DNA of 64,000 nt from Sediminispirochaeta bajacaliforniensis DSM 16054 (GTDB lineage Bacteria; Spirochaetota; Spirochaetia; DSM-16054; Sediminispirochaetaceae), in assembly GCF_000378205.1 (NCBI RefSeq), contig NZ_KB899410.1:93195-157194 (forward strand), read 5' to 3'. Below the pieces are notes generated by a model. The model ran no database searches. It was not told the DNA's origin and worked only from the letters and a program-made list of their open reading frames with translations. Below, in pieces: positions 34,239-42,606 of the stretch; positions within the stretch are counted from its first letter, which is position 1; the number at the start of each line of letters is the position of its first letter. The position numbers and the translations under genes are program-made.

Positions 34239-35288
34239 CTAATCAGAAAGGCTCGGAACAACTAAAACCTTGTCACCCGAGCTCAGGCCGTCTCTTACTT
34301 CCGAAATCATGGCATCACCCGGTAAGAGTCCTGAAACGACTTCGATTTCCAGTCCGTTCTCCTTACCTGTCTCTACCGGCTGGAGTTCGGCCTGACCATC
34401 CTGTACAATAAAGACTCCCCATCCGCCATTGATTCTTACCAGATCGGTTCGTGAGACGACGACAGCTTCTTCATTGCGGTAGGTCTCTAAAGCGACATCA
34501 CTGCTCATCCCGCTTACCAGGCCTGTCACGACACCGGGGAAATTCACCACAACGGGGAAAGCCTGCCTGCTGCTATCCATGATGAGGGGAACCTGGGTCA
34601 CACTGCCTTCTATGGTCGATGCTCCCTCTTGGATACGAGCCCGGGTGCCTACATGAATATCAGACACTTCGTCTCTAGTGGCGTAAAGCCGAGCCTCAAA
34701 GCCGTCGGAAGCTGTAACGGTAAAAAGTGCCGTCCCCTGGCTAACGTTTTCTGTTTCCCGGACATCAATGCTCGATATATAGCCGCTTATCGGAGCCTTT
34801 ACATCCACCATATCGGCTGCGGATTTGTATGCGGCACGTGCAACCTCGTATTGGGTTCGTACGTTATCGAATTCCTGTTTTGACAGTCCTGCGTTTTCAA
34901 AGAGAGCGGAACTTCGCTTATACGTTGTCTCGGCATTCTTAAAATTGGCCTCGGCCTGCAAAAACGAAGCATTATCCCGGGAAAAAGAAAGGACGATCTG
35001 ATCACGGCTAACATGATCTCCGACTTCAAACTTGATCTCTCTTACGACATCGTTCAGCAGAGAGTAGGCCGTTGACTCGGACAGCGCCCGAAGGGTCGTC
35101 GGATATTTGCGATATACCGAAAACACCTCAGGTTCGATCGTTCGTATTATGACGGGAATCCCGTTCTGCTTCTGTATACTTTCCATGCTTTCCTGAGTTT
35201 CGGTTGCATCATCTTTTCCCGTGCACGAGCTAAAGAAAACAACGAGTGAAAGCAAAAGTGCTGTTATTTTTAATGTAGAAATGTTCAT
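34239..35288 (-). CDS. Periplasmic adaptor (membrane fusion) lipoprotein of the RND pump
   Basis: A 349-aa HlyD/AcrA-type adaptor with lipobox VVFFSSCTGKDD. It has a lipoyl half-motif (EIKFEVGDHVSRDQIVLSFS), a coiled-coil hairpin (ANFKNAETTYKRSSALFENA), the return half-motif VKAPISGYISSIDVRETENV, and beta-barrel and membrane-proximal parts. It bridges the RND pump and the TolC channel. The ATG follows AAGGAG and the RND gene begins 10 bases beyond its stop. Confidence 0.9.
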   Translation of the reverse strand: MNISTLKITALLLSLVVFFSSCTGKDDATETQESMESIQKQNGIPVIIRTIEPEVFSVYRKYPTTLRALSESTAYSLLNDVVREIKFEVGDHVSRDQIVLSFSRDNASFLQAEANFKNAETTYKRSSALFENAGLSKQEFDNVRTQYEVARAAYKSAADMVDVKAPISGYISSIDVRETENVSQGTALFTVTASDGFEARLYATRDEVSDIHVGTRARIQEGASTIEGSVTQVPLIMDSSRQAFPVVVNFPGVVTGLVSGMSSDVALETYRNEEAVVVSRTDLVRINGGWGVFIVQDGQAELQPVETGKENGLEIEVVSGLLPGDAMISEVRDGLSSGDKVLVVPSLSD

Positions 35289-35318
35289 AGGCTTCTCCTT
35301 ATCTAATGTCTTTGCACG

Positions 35319-36635
35319 TTACATCGAAAATCCGAGCGAAAAACTCATTACAGGGGTTTCCGTCCTGATGTTGTATGCGAAACACATACCTATAGCTGGA
35401 ATAGCAACCTTGTTCAAATGAAGATTAAATGAATAGCCGGGGCCGTGATAATATTCTGATTGAGAGCTTCCTTTCAGGCCTGCCTCAAGAAAACCAAACT
35501 CATAAAGGAAATCCGTTTCAAGGGTACCCCACGCAGCCTTTATAACAGGTATACTGTATGCACCATAACCGGCTGCATATTTCGAAGCATACACATCCTT
35601 CGGCAGTATTTGATACCCTCTCCCTTTTTCCGATAAATTATCCATCACTTGCAACGAACGATCACTATATTCACCAGATAAACCTAATTGGAATTTATTA
35701 TCGTCTAAGAGAGTGGTTGACCAGTTCGTATGCATTGTTATCGAATCATATTCTTCGGAACCGACAATGGAAAAACCGTGATGGTAGGCAATAGAAACAG
35801 AGATTCCTGTGGGGCTACTGCCGCCATGCTTCATGTTGTGAAAGGTAATACTTACCCCTGGAGCTATCATGAAAAGTTCGTCTTCCACTCCAGGAATATC
35901 ATCAAAATTAGCGGCATGGTAGTATGCTGTTGTCACATCAATAGTCGGTATAAACCATTGGTTCCTTCTGTAAGAGAGCGAGATGCCGCCGCTTGCTTCT
36001 ATGCTGTCGTAGTCTGCAAACGAGTCGTCATCCACATAGGTAAACTCTTTATTATCGTTGGTTGAAACAAAACCTGATAAAGCTACAAGAAGAGTTCTGT
36101 TAAAATAATGTGGATCGATGAAATTAGCAAATGCCGTTTTCTCTGTTTCAGAAAATAAGCCGCCTGCCACAAAATTCTTCGCTTTGCCAAAGAGATTTGA
36201 ATCAAAAAGCATCCCTCCCACGACCATTGAAGAGTCGGAAAAGTAAAGGAAAGGTATAGGCACAAGTGTCAATTTTTCCGAAACTATGATGACTAATTCA
36301 TATTCGGTATTGGTTATGTGGTTAATTGAAACTGAAACTTCACTGAATAAACCGCTCCCCATGAGTTTTTGCTCTATTCCTTTGGTATTGATCGTATCGA
36401 TTGTTTGTCCGATGCCGATTCCGGTAATATCCTTTATCGTTTCTTCTTTTGTTCTCTTCAGCCCTTTATACGTTACCTTTACAATGGTATCCGATTCTGT
36501 TGCTGCCTGAATTTCATTGACATTTTCGAGTGGCCAGAGGCTGCCGGAAGAAAAAAAACCGAGGAGAAGAATGAGGCATAGTCTCCTGGTTTGTATAGTT
36601 TTATGTAATGCTTTAGGCTCATAGAGCGGTTTCAT
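35319..36635 (-). CDS. Short Omp85-family outer-membrane protein with one POTRA domain
   Basis: A 438-aa protein: signal peptide, a single POTRA-like domain (VKVTYKGLKRTKEETIKD to VSVSINHITNTEYELVIIVS, ~50-125), then a ~310-residue beta-barrel ending MSFSLGFSM. It resembles a minimal BamA/TamA/FhaC-like transporter, or the barrel half of patatin-like type Vd proteins, and is much shorter than BamA. It is the first gene of the RND operon, so it may export or insert something alongside the pump. Its DNA looks more AT-rich than that of distant neighbours. ATG at 36635 with GGGGAG upstream. Confidence 0.75.
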   Translation of the reverse strand: MKPLYEPKALHKTIQTRRLCLILLLGFFSSGSLWPLENVNEIQAATESDTIVKVTYKGLKRTKEETIKDITGIGIGQTIDTINTKGIEQKLMGSGLFSEVSVSINHITNTEYELVIIVSEKLTLVPIPFLYFSDSSMVVGGMLFDSNLFGKAKNFVAGGLFSETEKTAFANFIDPHYFNRTLLVALSGFVSTNDNKEFTYVDDDSFADYDSIEASGGISLSYRRNQWFIPTIDVTTAYYHAANFDDIPGVEDELFMIAPGVSITFHNMKHGGSSPTGISVSIAYHHGFSIVGSEEYDSITMHTNWSTTLLDDNKFQLGLSGEYSDRSLQVMDNLSEKGRGYQILPKDVYASKYAAGYGAYSIPVIKAAWGTLETDFLYEFGFLEAGLKGSSQSEYYHGPGYSFNLHLNKVAIPAIGMCFAYNIRTETPVMSFSLGFSM

Positions 36636-36733
36636 AATGACTCCCCAATAAAATCTTCCTTAATATAAGGGGAGGAGAAAATGCTTTCCCATATAAATCG
36701 TTTAAATCTCTTATGAACATTTGTTATATTTTG

Positions 36734-36763
36734 TTGTTATTGTATTTTATTAGCGATTATACT
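36734..36763 (+). promoter_or_regulatory. Putative promoter giving a leaderless response-regulator mRNA
   Basis: TTGTTA (36734-36739) and TATACT (36758-36763) are separated by 18 bases. The start codon of the response regulator is at 36771, only seven bases after the -10, and there is no Shine-Dalgarno. Transcription from this promoter would start at or next to the ATG. Two TGTTAT copies 13 bases apart overlap the region and could be regulator sites. Confidence 0.45.
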
Positions 36764-36770
36764 TTTCTGC

Positions 36771-37469
36771 ATGAAGCAGACTGTTATGACAATAGAAGAT
36801 AACAATGAGATGGCGGCTCTCATTAGCATCTTTTTAAGAAATGAAGGCTTTCATACTCTTGACTTCGGAACAGCTGAAGAGGGATTGGATTATCTTAAAA
36901 AAAATAGCGTTGATATAATCCTCGTAGATATAAACTTACCGGGAATGGATGGTTTCATGTTCATCAGCCATGCAAGAAAATTGACAAGTGTCCCGATACT
37001 GATTATCACGGCAAGGAGAAGCGACACCGATGCTGTTGCAGGCTTGGGCTTTGGAGCGGATGATTTCATCACAAAACCATTTTCCTCCGAAGTTTTGGTT
37101 GCCAGAATTCGGGCATTCTTGCGACGTGCCAAAGGGCTGGAAACTAACAACGAAACGATAATTGCGTTTGGCCCTTTTGAATTTTTTCCTGACGATTTTG
37201 TTCTCAAAAAGGACGGCAATCCTATCCCTTTGTCAAATCTGGAATGTAGACTTCTTGCTTATCTTATAAACAGGGCTGGTAAATACGCAAAGCCTGAAGT
37301 TATTCATAAGGATGTATGGAAAAACGAATTTGGAGACTTGACGGTCGTGGCCGTATACATTCAAAGACTCAGAAGGAAGATAGAAGAAGATCCATCTTCA
37401 CCCATCTATCTAAAAACCTCCTTTGGGAGAGGATATGGCTTTTGTTTTCCTGACGCTGAAACGAGTTAA
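36771..37469 (+). CDS. OmpR/PhoB-family response regulator
   Basis: A 232-aa regulator. The receiver domain (1-120) has an acidic pocket at Glu9/Asp10, the phospho-acceptor Asp53 in LVDINLPGMDG, and KPFSS for the conserved lysine. The C-terminal winged helix (~130-230) ends YLKTSFGRGYGF, the OmpR signature. It pairs with the kinase three bases downstream. It probably controls the divergent Omp85-RND operon and the patatin gene, judging from position. There is no Shine-Dalgarno before the ATG. Confidence 0.93.
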   Translation: MKQTVMTIEDNNEMAALISIFLRNEGFHTLDFGTAEEGLDYLKKNSVDIILVDINLPGMDGFMFISHARKLTSVPILIITARRSDTDAVAGLGFGADDFITKPFSSEVLVARIRAFLRRAKGLETNNETIIAFGPFEFFPDDFVLKKDGNPIPLSNLECRLLAYLINRAGKYAKPEVIHKDVWKNEFGDLTVVAVYIQRLRRKIEEDPSSPIYLKTSFGRGYGFCFPDAETS

Positions 37470-37472
37470 AAG

Positions 37473-38816
37473 ATGACAATTAAAACCCAATATCAGATTA
37501 TGTTGTCAAGCACAGTTCTTATAACCATTCTCATCACATTAATGTTTATTCTTATGAAAGGATATTCAGAAAAACAATTTGAAAACAGAAGTGAAGAGAC
37601 TTTGCGCGAATATCAGAAAGCCATGAACGAAGGTCGGCTGGATCAGTTTAAAGTCGATGAAACCTTTATGGAAGATATTGGGATTAATACTGTGGTGATC
37701 AATGATGCAGGCACGATTATTTTTTCGACGATTCCATCGCTTGTTCAGGATGATGATTTCTTTACAAGTATTAAACCCTTTCTCTTAAAAGATAGCCCGG
37801 GGTTTCGCTATTCAATTGGAATAATATCACACTATATGAGAGACTTTGATGACGACTTTTTATTTTTTATCCGGCAACGAGAAAAACAAGACATACTATC
37901 TTTCCTCGGGAGCGCTAAATATTATGTTCTATCCGCCTTCTTTGTATTATTACTTTTCATCATTATTATTTATTCCTCCATCATTCGTTCCATCGTAATG
38001 TCCATCGTCAAACTTGACAATGAGACAAGGAATATCTCTCCTTTCCGTCTGGACAAGAAAATCACTGTTACAGGAAGTGAGGAGATTCAGTCGCTTGCCC
38101 ATTCCTTTAATCTTATGCGTTCCTCGATAAGAACCGCAAATGTTCGGCGTTCGCAATTTATAATGGGCCTGTCGCATGATTTTAAAACTCCTTTAGCTCT
38201 CATAAAAGGCTATGCGGAAGTTATGAAAAGCGGTCAACACGGTATTACTACCGGAGAAAAAGATTATATCGAAATAATTACTTCGAAGGTTGATCAGTTA
38301 GAAGGAATGATGGACGATTTATTGGACTTTATCTCCATTGATACCGATGCACGGAATTTCAGTTTCAGCAAAGTGAATTTGACGAAGTGGTTATCCGATT
38401 TTATCAGCCGATCGAAATCCGATGCACAATTATTGGGGAAGACAATAACGGAGGATATACATATCGAAGAAAAGAGAGTGCTGTCTATGAATGAGAAACT
38501 TGTGGAACGGGCATTAGACAATATTGTGCACAATGCTTTGCGATATACGGGAAAAAATGGCGTAGTAAAAATTATTGCCTATGAAGCGTCGAAGGATATC
38601 TGTATTGCCATAGCCGACAACGGCCCCGGGATATCAGAGGAAGATATTCCTTTCATTTTTGATTCTTTTTATCGTGGCTCACCATCAAGGCGGACACAAG
38701 GTATGGGCTTGGGGCTTGCTGTAGTTAAAAGCATTATTGATTTACATGGCTGGTCTATAAGCATCGATTCGAAAGTTGGGCATGGTACGACTTTTCAAAT
38801 CACGATCCCACATTGA
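37473..38816 (+). CDS. Membrane sensor histidine kinase
   Basis: A 447-aa kinase with transmembrane helices at ~9-29 and ~150-172 enclosing a ~120-residue periplasmic sensor region. A HAMP-like segment, the H-box MGLSHDFKTPLALI (His235), N-box LDNIVHNALRYT, G1 DNGPG and G2 GMGLGL follow. It should autophosphorylate His235 and pass phosphate to Asp53 of the partner regulator. The sensor region matches no family I recognise. The genes share AT-rich codon use. The patatin open frame starts across its stop. Confidence 0.92.
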   Translation: MTIKTQYQIMLSSTVLITILITLMFILMKGYSEKQFENRSEETLREYQKAMNEGRLDQFKVDETFMEDIGINTVVINDAGTIIFSTIPSLVQDDDFFTSIKPFLLKDSPGFRYSIGIISHYMRDFDDDFLFFIRQREKQDILSFLGSAKYYVLSAFFVLLLFIIIIYSSIIRSIVMSIVKLDNETRNISPFRLDKKITVTGSEEIQSLAHSFNLMRSSIRTANVRRSQFIMGLSHDFKTPLALIKGYAEVMKSGQHGITTGEKDYIEIITSKVDQLEGMMDDLLDFISIDTDARNFSFSKVNLTKWLSDFISRSKSDAQLLGKTITEDIHIEEKRVLSMNEKLVERALDNIVHNALRYTGKNGVVKIIAYEASKDICIAIADNGPGISEEDIPFIFDSFYRGSPSRRTQGMGLGLAVVKSIIDLHGWSISIDSKVGHGTTFQITIPH

Positions 38817-38896
38817 TTATGAAGCATTGTAATAACTGCCGGGAAATAGGTAAACAGGCTCTCGGGTATTGTATATGGATGGAAAAGGATACAGGT

Positions 38897-41155
38897 ATGT
38901 ACTTTTGCTCACTTTTTTCTGTCCTTGGACGTATCGTCCTCTTGGTTTTTCTACTCTTAGCTCCCCATGCAAAGATCAACGCTGAAGAAGCAAGGACAGA
39001 CGATGAACCGCGCATAGCATTAGTGCTCCAAGGCGGCGGAGCTCTTGGAATCGCTCACATCGGTGTCATCAAGATTATAGAAGAACTGGGAATTCCCATC
39101 GATATTGTGGTTGGGACAAGTATGGGATCCATAATCGGCGGGCTCTATTCTATAGGATATACCTCAGCAGATCTTGAGTCCCTTGTCCATGATACAAATT
39201 GGTTGAATCTCTTTTTTGACAATGCATATGCTTTCAACGAACCTATATGGGAACGAATGGATAAATCCAGATACTTTTCTTCTTTTATTTTTGACCGAAA
39301 CGGAATAAAACTTCCCAACAGCCTGTTATCCGATCATAAAATTCTGTCATATTTCGACATCCTGACACTTTCAGAACCGACGCCAAGTAATTTTGATTCC
39401 CTTCCCCGGCAATTCAGGGCCGTCGCCGCAGATGTTGCGACCGGAGAACGGGTCGTTTTGAGTAGTGGTTCCCTTCCCGATGCAATGCGAGCGAGTATGG
39501 GAATTCCAGGTATCTTTGCTCCCTATTATGTGGATGGGCGTTATCTGATCGATGGCGGTATCGTTGATAATCTGCCGATCGATGTTGCCAAGGAACTGGG
39601 CGCCGATTTTATTATTGCAATCCAATTATCAGGAACCTCTCAATTCTCTGCTGAAGATATCAATCGTTCTCCCTTTACCGCTGTATCAAGTTCCATCGAT
39701 ATTCTGATCTACCAGAATATTCGACATCAGCTTGATGCAGCGGATTATGTTCTCAATATCGATCTCGATGGCTATCAGGCCGGGGACTTTCTTAAGAGTG
39801 AAGAAATTCTCACCATCGGGGAAGAAACCGCGAGATCTCATCTATCGGATTTCTTAGGTGTTAAACAGAGAATACTTGAGATAGGCAAGAAAGAAGAGAA
39901 AGGCATAGTAGAAAAACCATCTCTTCCACCTGTGGATTTGATAACCGTTAAGGGAGGCGACGAAGGTACTCGTGTGAAAGTACATGACCAACTTCGCGAT
40001 TTGGTGGACCAAAACCTTGAAACTCGATCATTACTGAATTTTCTTTCCGATCTCAATAATAGGGGAAATTATCAGTCGCTTCGCCTGTCCCGTTTCATTC
40101 AGGAGGATGGGAGATCTGCCCTGAACCTTGCACTGGGGGAACAGGAAAAAAAAGAAAATCAAATCATGATAGGCTACTCCTCCGCATCAACCTACAGCGA
40201 TTCAATAAACAGCAAAGACATAATTTCAGCCGCCTTTGTATTCAGGGGGCTCTTTACATCAAATTCAAAATTTACCGTTGGTTTCGACATGAATGCCCAG
40301 CCAGGACTTGCCGTATCGTTTTTGCAGCCCCTTGGCAAGGATTTCTATTTGAACCTTGCATATTCGGCAAGTACGGAAAACAATATATATCTCTTGAATA
40401 GCCTGGACCAATACTCTTTTCAGTTTAGGAGATCCAGCTCTCGGTTAGAGATTGGTTTTGCCCCTTCGCCGTATTATGACTTCATTGTCGGTTACCGGCA
40501 TGACACAACCGATATCGAAGAAGACTCCGAGATGACGACGGTGCCTATGCTGACTGGTGAGTTTAGCATTCTAACCTTGGATTCTTTTATCTTCCCACAA
40601 AGCGGGATATATTTTAACTCAATATTCAACTACGTGATCCCCAACATTGAAGAATCGCGCGAAATTAAAATTTTCGAAACCTCCGGAGCTGTGGTTATTC
40701 CATGTTTCATTGATCCCGTATCATTTGAGCTGGAATGGCAAGGCGGAACTGATTTTTCTATAGATGTCGATGATACGGCAGCCGCACCGTCAGGGTTCAA
40801 GCCAAGTCTCCGCAACCGAAGGATGTTTCCGGGGGAGATGTATACAGCCGAGCGTACTGGAAGTTATGTAGCGGGCATCAGCCTGATGGGAAAATATCAT
40901 ATTAATTGGAGAAGCAAGGATTTGGGTGTACCGATTTTTGCCTTGCTTCATGGGGCAATGGGTTACACATTCCAAAAGCGTGATGATATTCGCCATGCCG
41001 AGGAGTATCGGTACTGGAATGCAGATTGGGGAATGGGAATACGTTTGAACGATGCATTCGGCATCATGTTGAGAGTTGGTATGTCGGGAGGATTTGTGGA
41101 TGACGCAACCAAGGGTTTTGTTGCTGTGGATATAGGCTCTTTTGGGGTACGATAG
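38897..41155 (+). CDS. Patatin-like phospholipase fused to POTRA and Omp85 barrel (PlpD-like, type Vd)
   Basis: A ~752-aa protein. A signal segment (VLGRIVLLVFLLLAPHAKI) precedes a patatin domain (~40-290) with oxyanion loop GGGALG, nucleophile motif GTSMG and the DGGIVDNLP catalytic aspartate. A single POTRA-like segment (~350-425) and a ~330-residue beta-barrel ending VAVDIGSFGVR follow. PlpD-type proteins carry a lipase to or through the outer membrane with their own barrel. The ATG at 38897 has AAAAGGAT upstream; earlier ATGs overlap the kinase. Its place in the two-component/RND block suggests a role in outer-membrane lipid homeostasis. Confidence 0.85.
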   Translation: MYFCSLFSVLGRIVLLVFLLLAPHAKINAEEARTDDEPRIALVLQGGGALGIAHIGVIKIIEELGIPIDIVVGTSMGSIIGGLYSIGYTSADLESLVHDTNWLNLFFDNAYAFNEPIWERMDKSRYFSSFIFDRNGIKLPNSLLSDHKILSYFDILTLSEPTPSNFDSLPRQFRAVAADVATGERVVLSSGSLPDAMRASMGIPGIFAPYYVDGRYLIDGGIVDNLPIDVAKELGADFIIAIQLSGTSQFSAEDINRSPFTAVSSSIDILIYQNIRHQLDAADYVLNIDLDGYQAGDFLKSEEILTIGEETARSHLSDFLGVKQRILEIGKKEEKGIVEKPSLPPVDLITVKGGDEGTRVKVHDQLRDLVDQNLETRSLLNFLSDLNNRGNYQSLRLSRFIQEDGRSALNLALGEQEKKENQIMIGYSSASTYSDSINSKDIISAAFVFRGLFTSNSKFTVGFDMNAQPGLAVSFLQPLGKDFYLNLAYSASTENNIYLLNSLDQYSFQFRRSSSRLEIGFAPSPYYDFIVGYRHDTTDIEEDSEMTTVPMLTGEFSILTLDSFIFPQSGIYFNSIFNYVIPNIEESREIKIFETSGAVVIPCFIDPVSFELEWQGGTDFSIDVDDTAAAPSGFKPSLRNRRMFPGEMYTAERTGSYVAGISLMGKYHINWRSKDLGVPIFALLHGAMGYTFQKRDDIRHAEEYRYWNADWGMGIRLNDAFGIMLRVGMSGGFVDDATKGFVAVDIGSFGVR

Positions 41156-41162
41156 GCGTGAA

Positions 41163-41224
41163 TAGTGTTCCGAATCCTGGTGATATATGCAATTCCTTGT
41201 TCCTTACGATAATTCGGAACACTA
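41163..41224. mobile_element. 62-bp TA-flanked palindromic element of the same repeat family
   Basis: A perfect 13-bp inverted repeat, TAGTGTTCCGAAT at 41163-41175 and ATTCGGAACACTA at 41212-41224, encloses 36 bases. The left end continues CCTGGTGAT as in the copies at 1382 and 55298. Both sides end in TA. It starts eight bases after the patatin-gene stop. As RNA it would form a hairpin and might also act as a weak terminator. Confidence 0.6.
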
Positions 41225-41281
41225 TATATATTCATACCAAAAGGGTATTGATGTTGCCCCAAAAAACGGGCAGCTCTTCCG

Positions 41282-41836
41282 CTAAAAACTGATACCGCCT
41301 ACAAGCCTTGTCCCGGTGTTGATCCAGTCGTCACCGCCGAACAGGAGGACCTGCTGCACCTCTGCGAAGAGGCTGAGAACCGGGTGAACGGCAATCTGGG
41401 CCCGTGCTCCTGCATAGGGGCCAAGATAAAAGGAAGAGTCTCCATCGTAGAAGTGAAAAACCGGCATGAGCCCTGTTATCAGCGAAAACGATACCTTTTT
41501 CTTGTCCGGGAAGGGGAAGACAAGTGCCACTCTTATTGGTAAGAGGAAGGCTGGTGTGGTTTTACTATCGTCGTTACTTGTATGAATACCAAAATCGACC
41601 CCAAAGGAGCCGTAGAGGGCCTGTTGAATCGGGAACCTGATATCTCCGCCGGTTACGAGAAATGGATCGTCCCAGAGGAAAAAATCGGTACCTATATGGG
41701 CGGAAAAGACGGGAAGTCTGTAGTCTCCTTCACTGCTTCCCTTTTGTGTTTGACCGAAAAGTAGTTGTGTGTGTACGCATAATCCCGCCAGAATAATGCA
41801 CAGGATTGTCCTCTTTATTTTCTTTTTGCTGTCCAT
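41282..41836 (-). CDS. Small outer-membrane beta-barrel protein, function unknown
   Basis: A 184-aa protein with a signal peptide (ILCIILAGLCVHTQLLFGQ) and alternating hydrophobic strands consistent with an eight-strand barrel, ending in Phe (RLVGGISF), the usual BAM recognition residue. Segments such as PIQQALYGSFGVDFGI and FYLGPYAGARAQIAV look like strand-turn-strand units. It is last in the phospholipid operon. No specific family is recognised. Confidence 0.65.
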   Translation of the reverse strand: MDSKKKIKRTILCIILAGLCVHTQLLFGQTQKGSSEGDYRLPVFSAHIGTDFFLWDDPFLVTGGDIRFPIQQALYGSFGVDFGIHTSNDDSKTTPAFLLPIRVALVFPFPDKKKVSFSLITGLMPVFHFYDGDSSFYLGPYAGARAQIAVHPVLSLFAEVQQVLLFGGDDWINTGTRLVGGISF

Positions 41837-41863
41837 GATGTAAACGTAGCACTATGAGCGGTT

Positions 41864-42598
41864 TCAGACAAGCGTCGTTCCTGCATCGATAATGGTACGT
41901 CTCAGCCGCTCAGCCAGGCCCCTGCTCTCCTCCTGCGAAAGGCTCTTCGTATCAATTGGAGGGTTAATGGTGATGGTTACTCGTGAGGGGGTGATCCACC
42001 CCTTAGCCTCGAACATATCGGCGGTTCCTTCGATGGTGAGGGGAACGATAATGGCACCCGACCTGGTTGCCAGCTTGAGACTGCCTGCCTTGAAGGGGCC
42101 GACCTTTTCGCTTTTGCTGCGGGTACCTTCGGGAAAGATCATGACCGCTTTGCCCTTTTTTATGGAGTCGATGCCCTTCTCTATCGCTCTGACCGAGGAG
42201 CGGGGGCTGGAACGATCGAGCTTGATACAACCGAGGGCAAGCATCCAGAGATTGATGAAAGGGACGTTGAAGACCTCTTTTTTTGCGATGAAACCGGTGA
42301 TGCCGGGAAGAAAACCTATAACCAGGGGAATGTCGAAATAGCTCTGGTGGTTTGCAACAAGGCACAGACTGCCTCTCTGCCGGAGTGCAGGAAAATTCTC
42401 CATCCCCTTGACCGTCACCCTTGCACCTGTGGCGAAGATCACAAGCCTGTGGATAAAGGAACCTATCGAAGAAAGCCAAGCAGTCGATGCCCGATGCATG
42501 CCCAGAATCCGCAGCAGCAGGGCCGGGAATACCACGAAAATGGCACTGAGTATCAAAATGAGAGTCAGGAAGAGCACATATATAACGGTCCGAATCAT
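41864..42598 (-). CDS. 1-acyl-glycerol-3-phosphate acyltransferase (PlsC family)
   Basis: This membrane-associated enzyme adds the second acyl chain to lysophosphatidate. The 244-aa protein has two N-terminal hydrophobic helices, the catalytic motif NHQSYFD (HX4D) near residue 83 and FPEGTRS near residue 155. Its position, nine bases after a glycerol-kinase-like gene and with a second acyltransferase, lipid kinase and phosphatase upstream, supports a phospholipid-synthesis module. Of the two PlsC-type proteins here, this has the canonical motif. Confidence 0.88.
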   Translation of the reverse strand: MIRTVIYVLFLTLILILSAIFVVFPALLLRILGMHRASTAWLSSIGSFIHRLVIFATGARVTVKGMENFPALRQRGSLCLVANHQSYFDIPLVIGFLPGITGFIAKKEVFNVPFINLWMLALGCIKLDRSSPRSSVRAIEKGIDSIKKGKAVMIFPEGTRSKSEKVGPFKAGSLKLATRSGAIIVPLTIEGTADMFEAKGWITPSRVTITINPPIDTKSLSQEESRGLAERLRRTIIDAGTTLV

Positions 42599-42606
42599 GT
42601 TATCTC

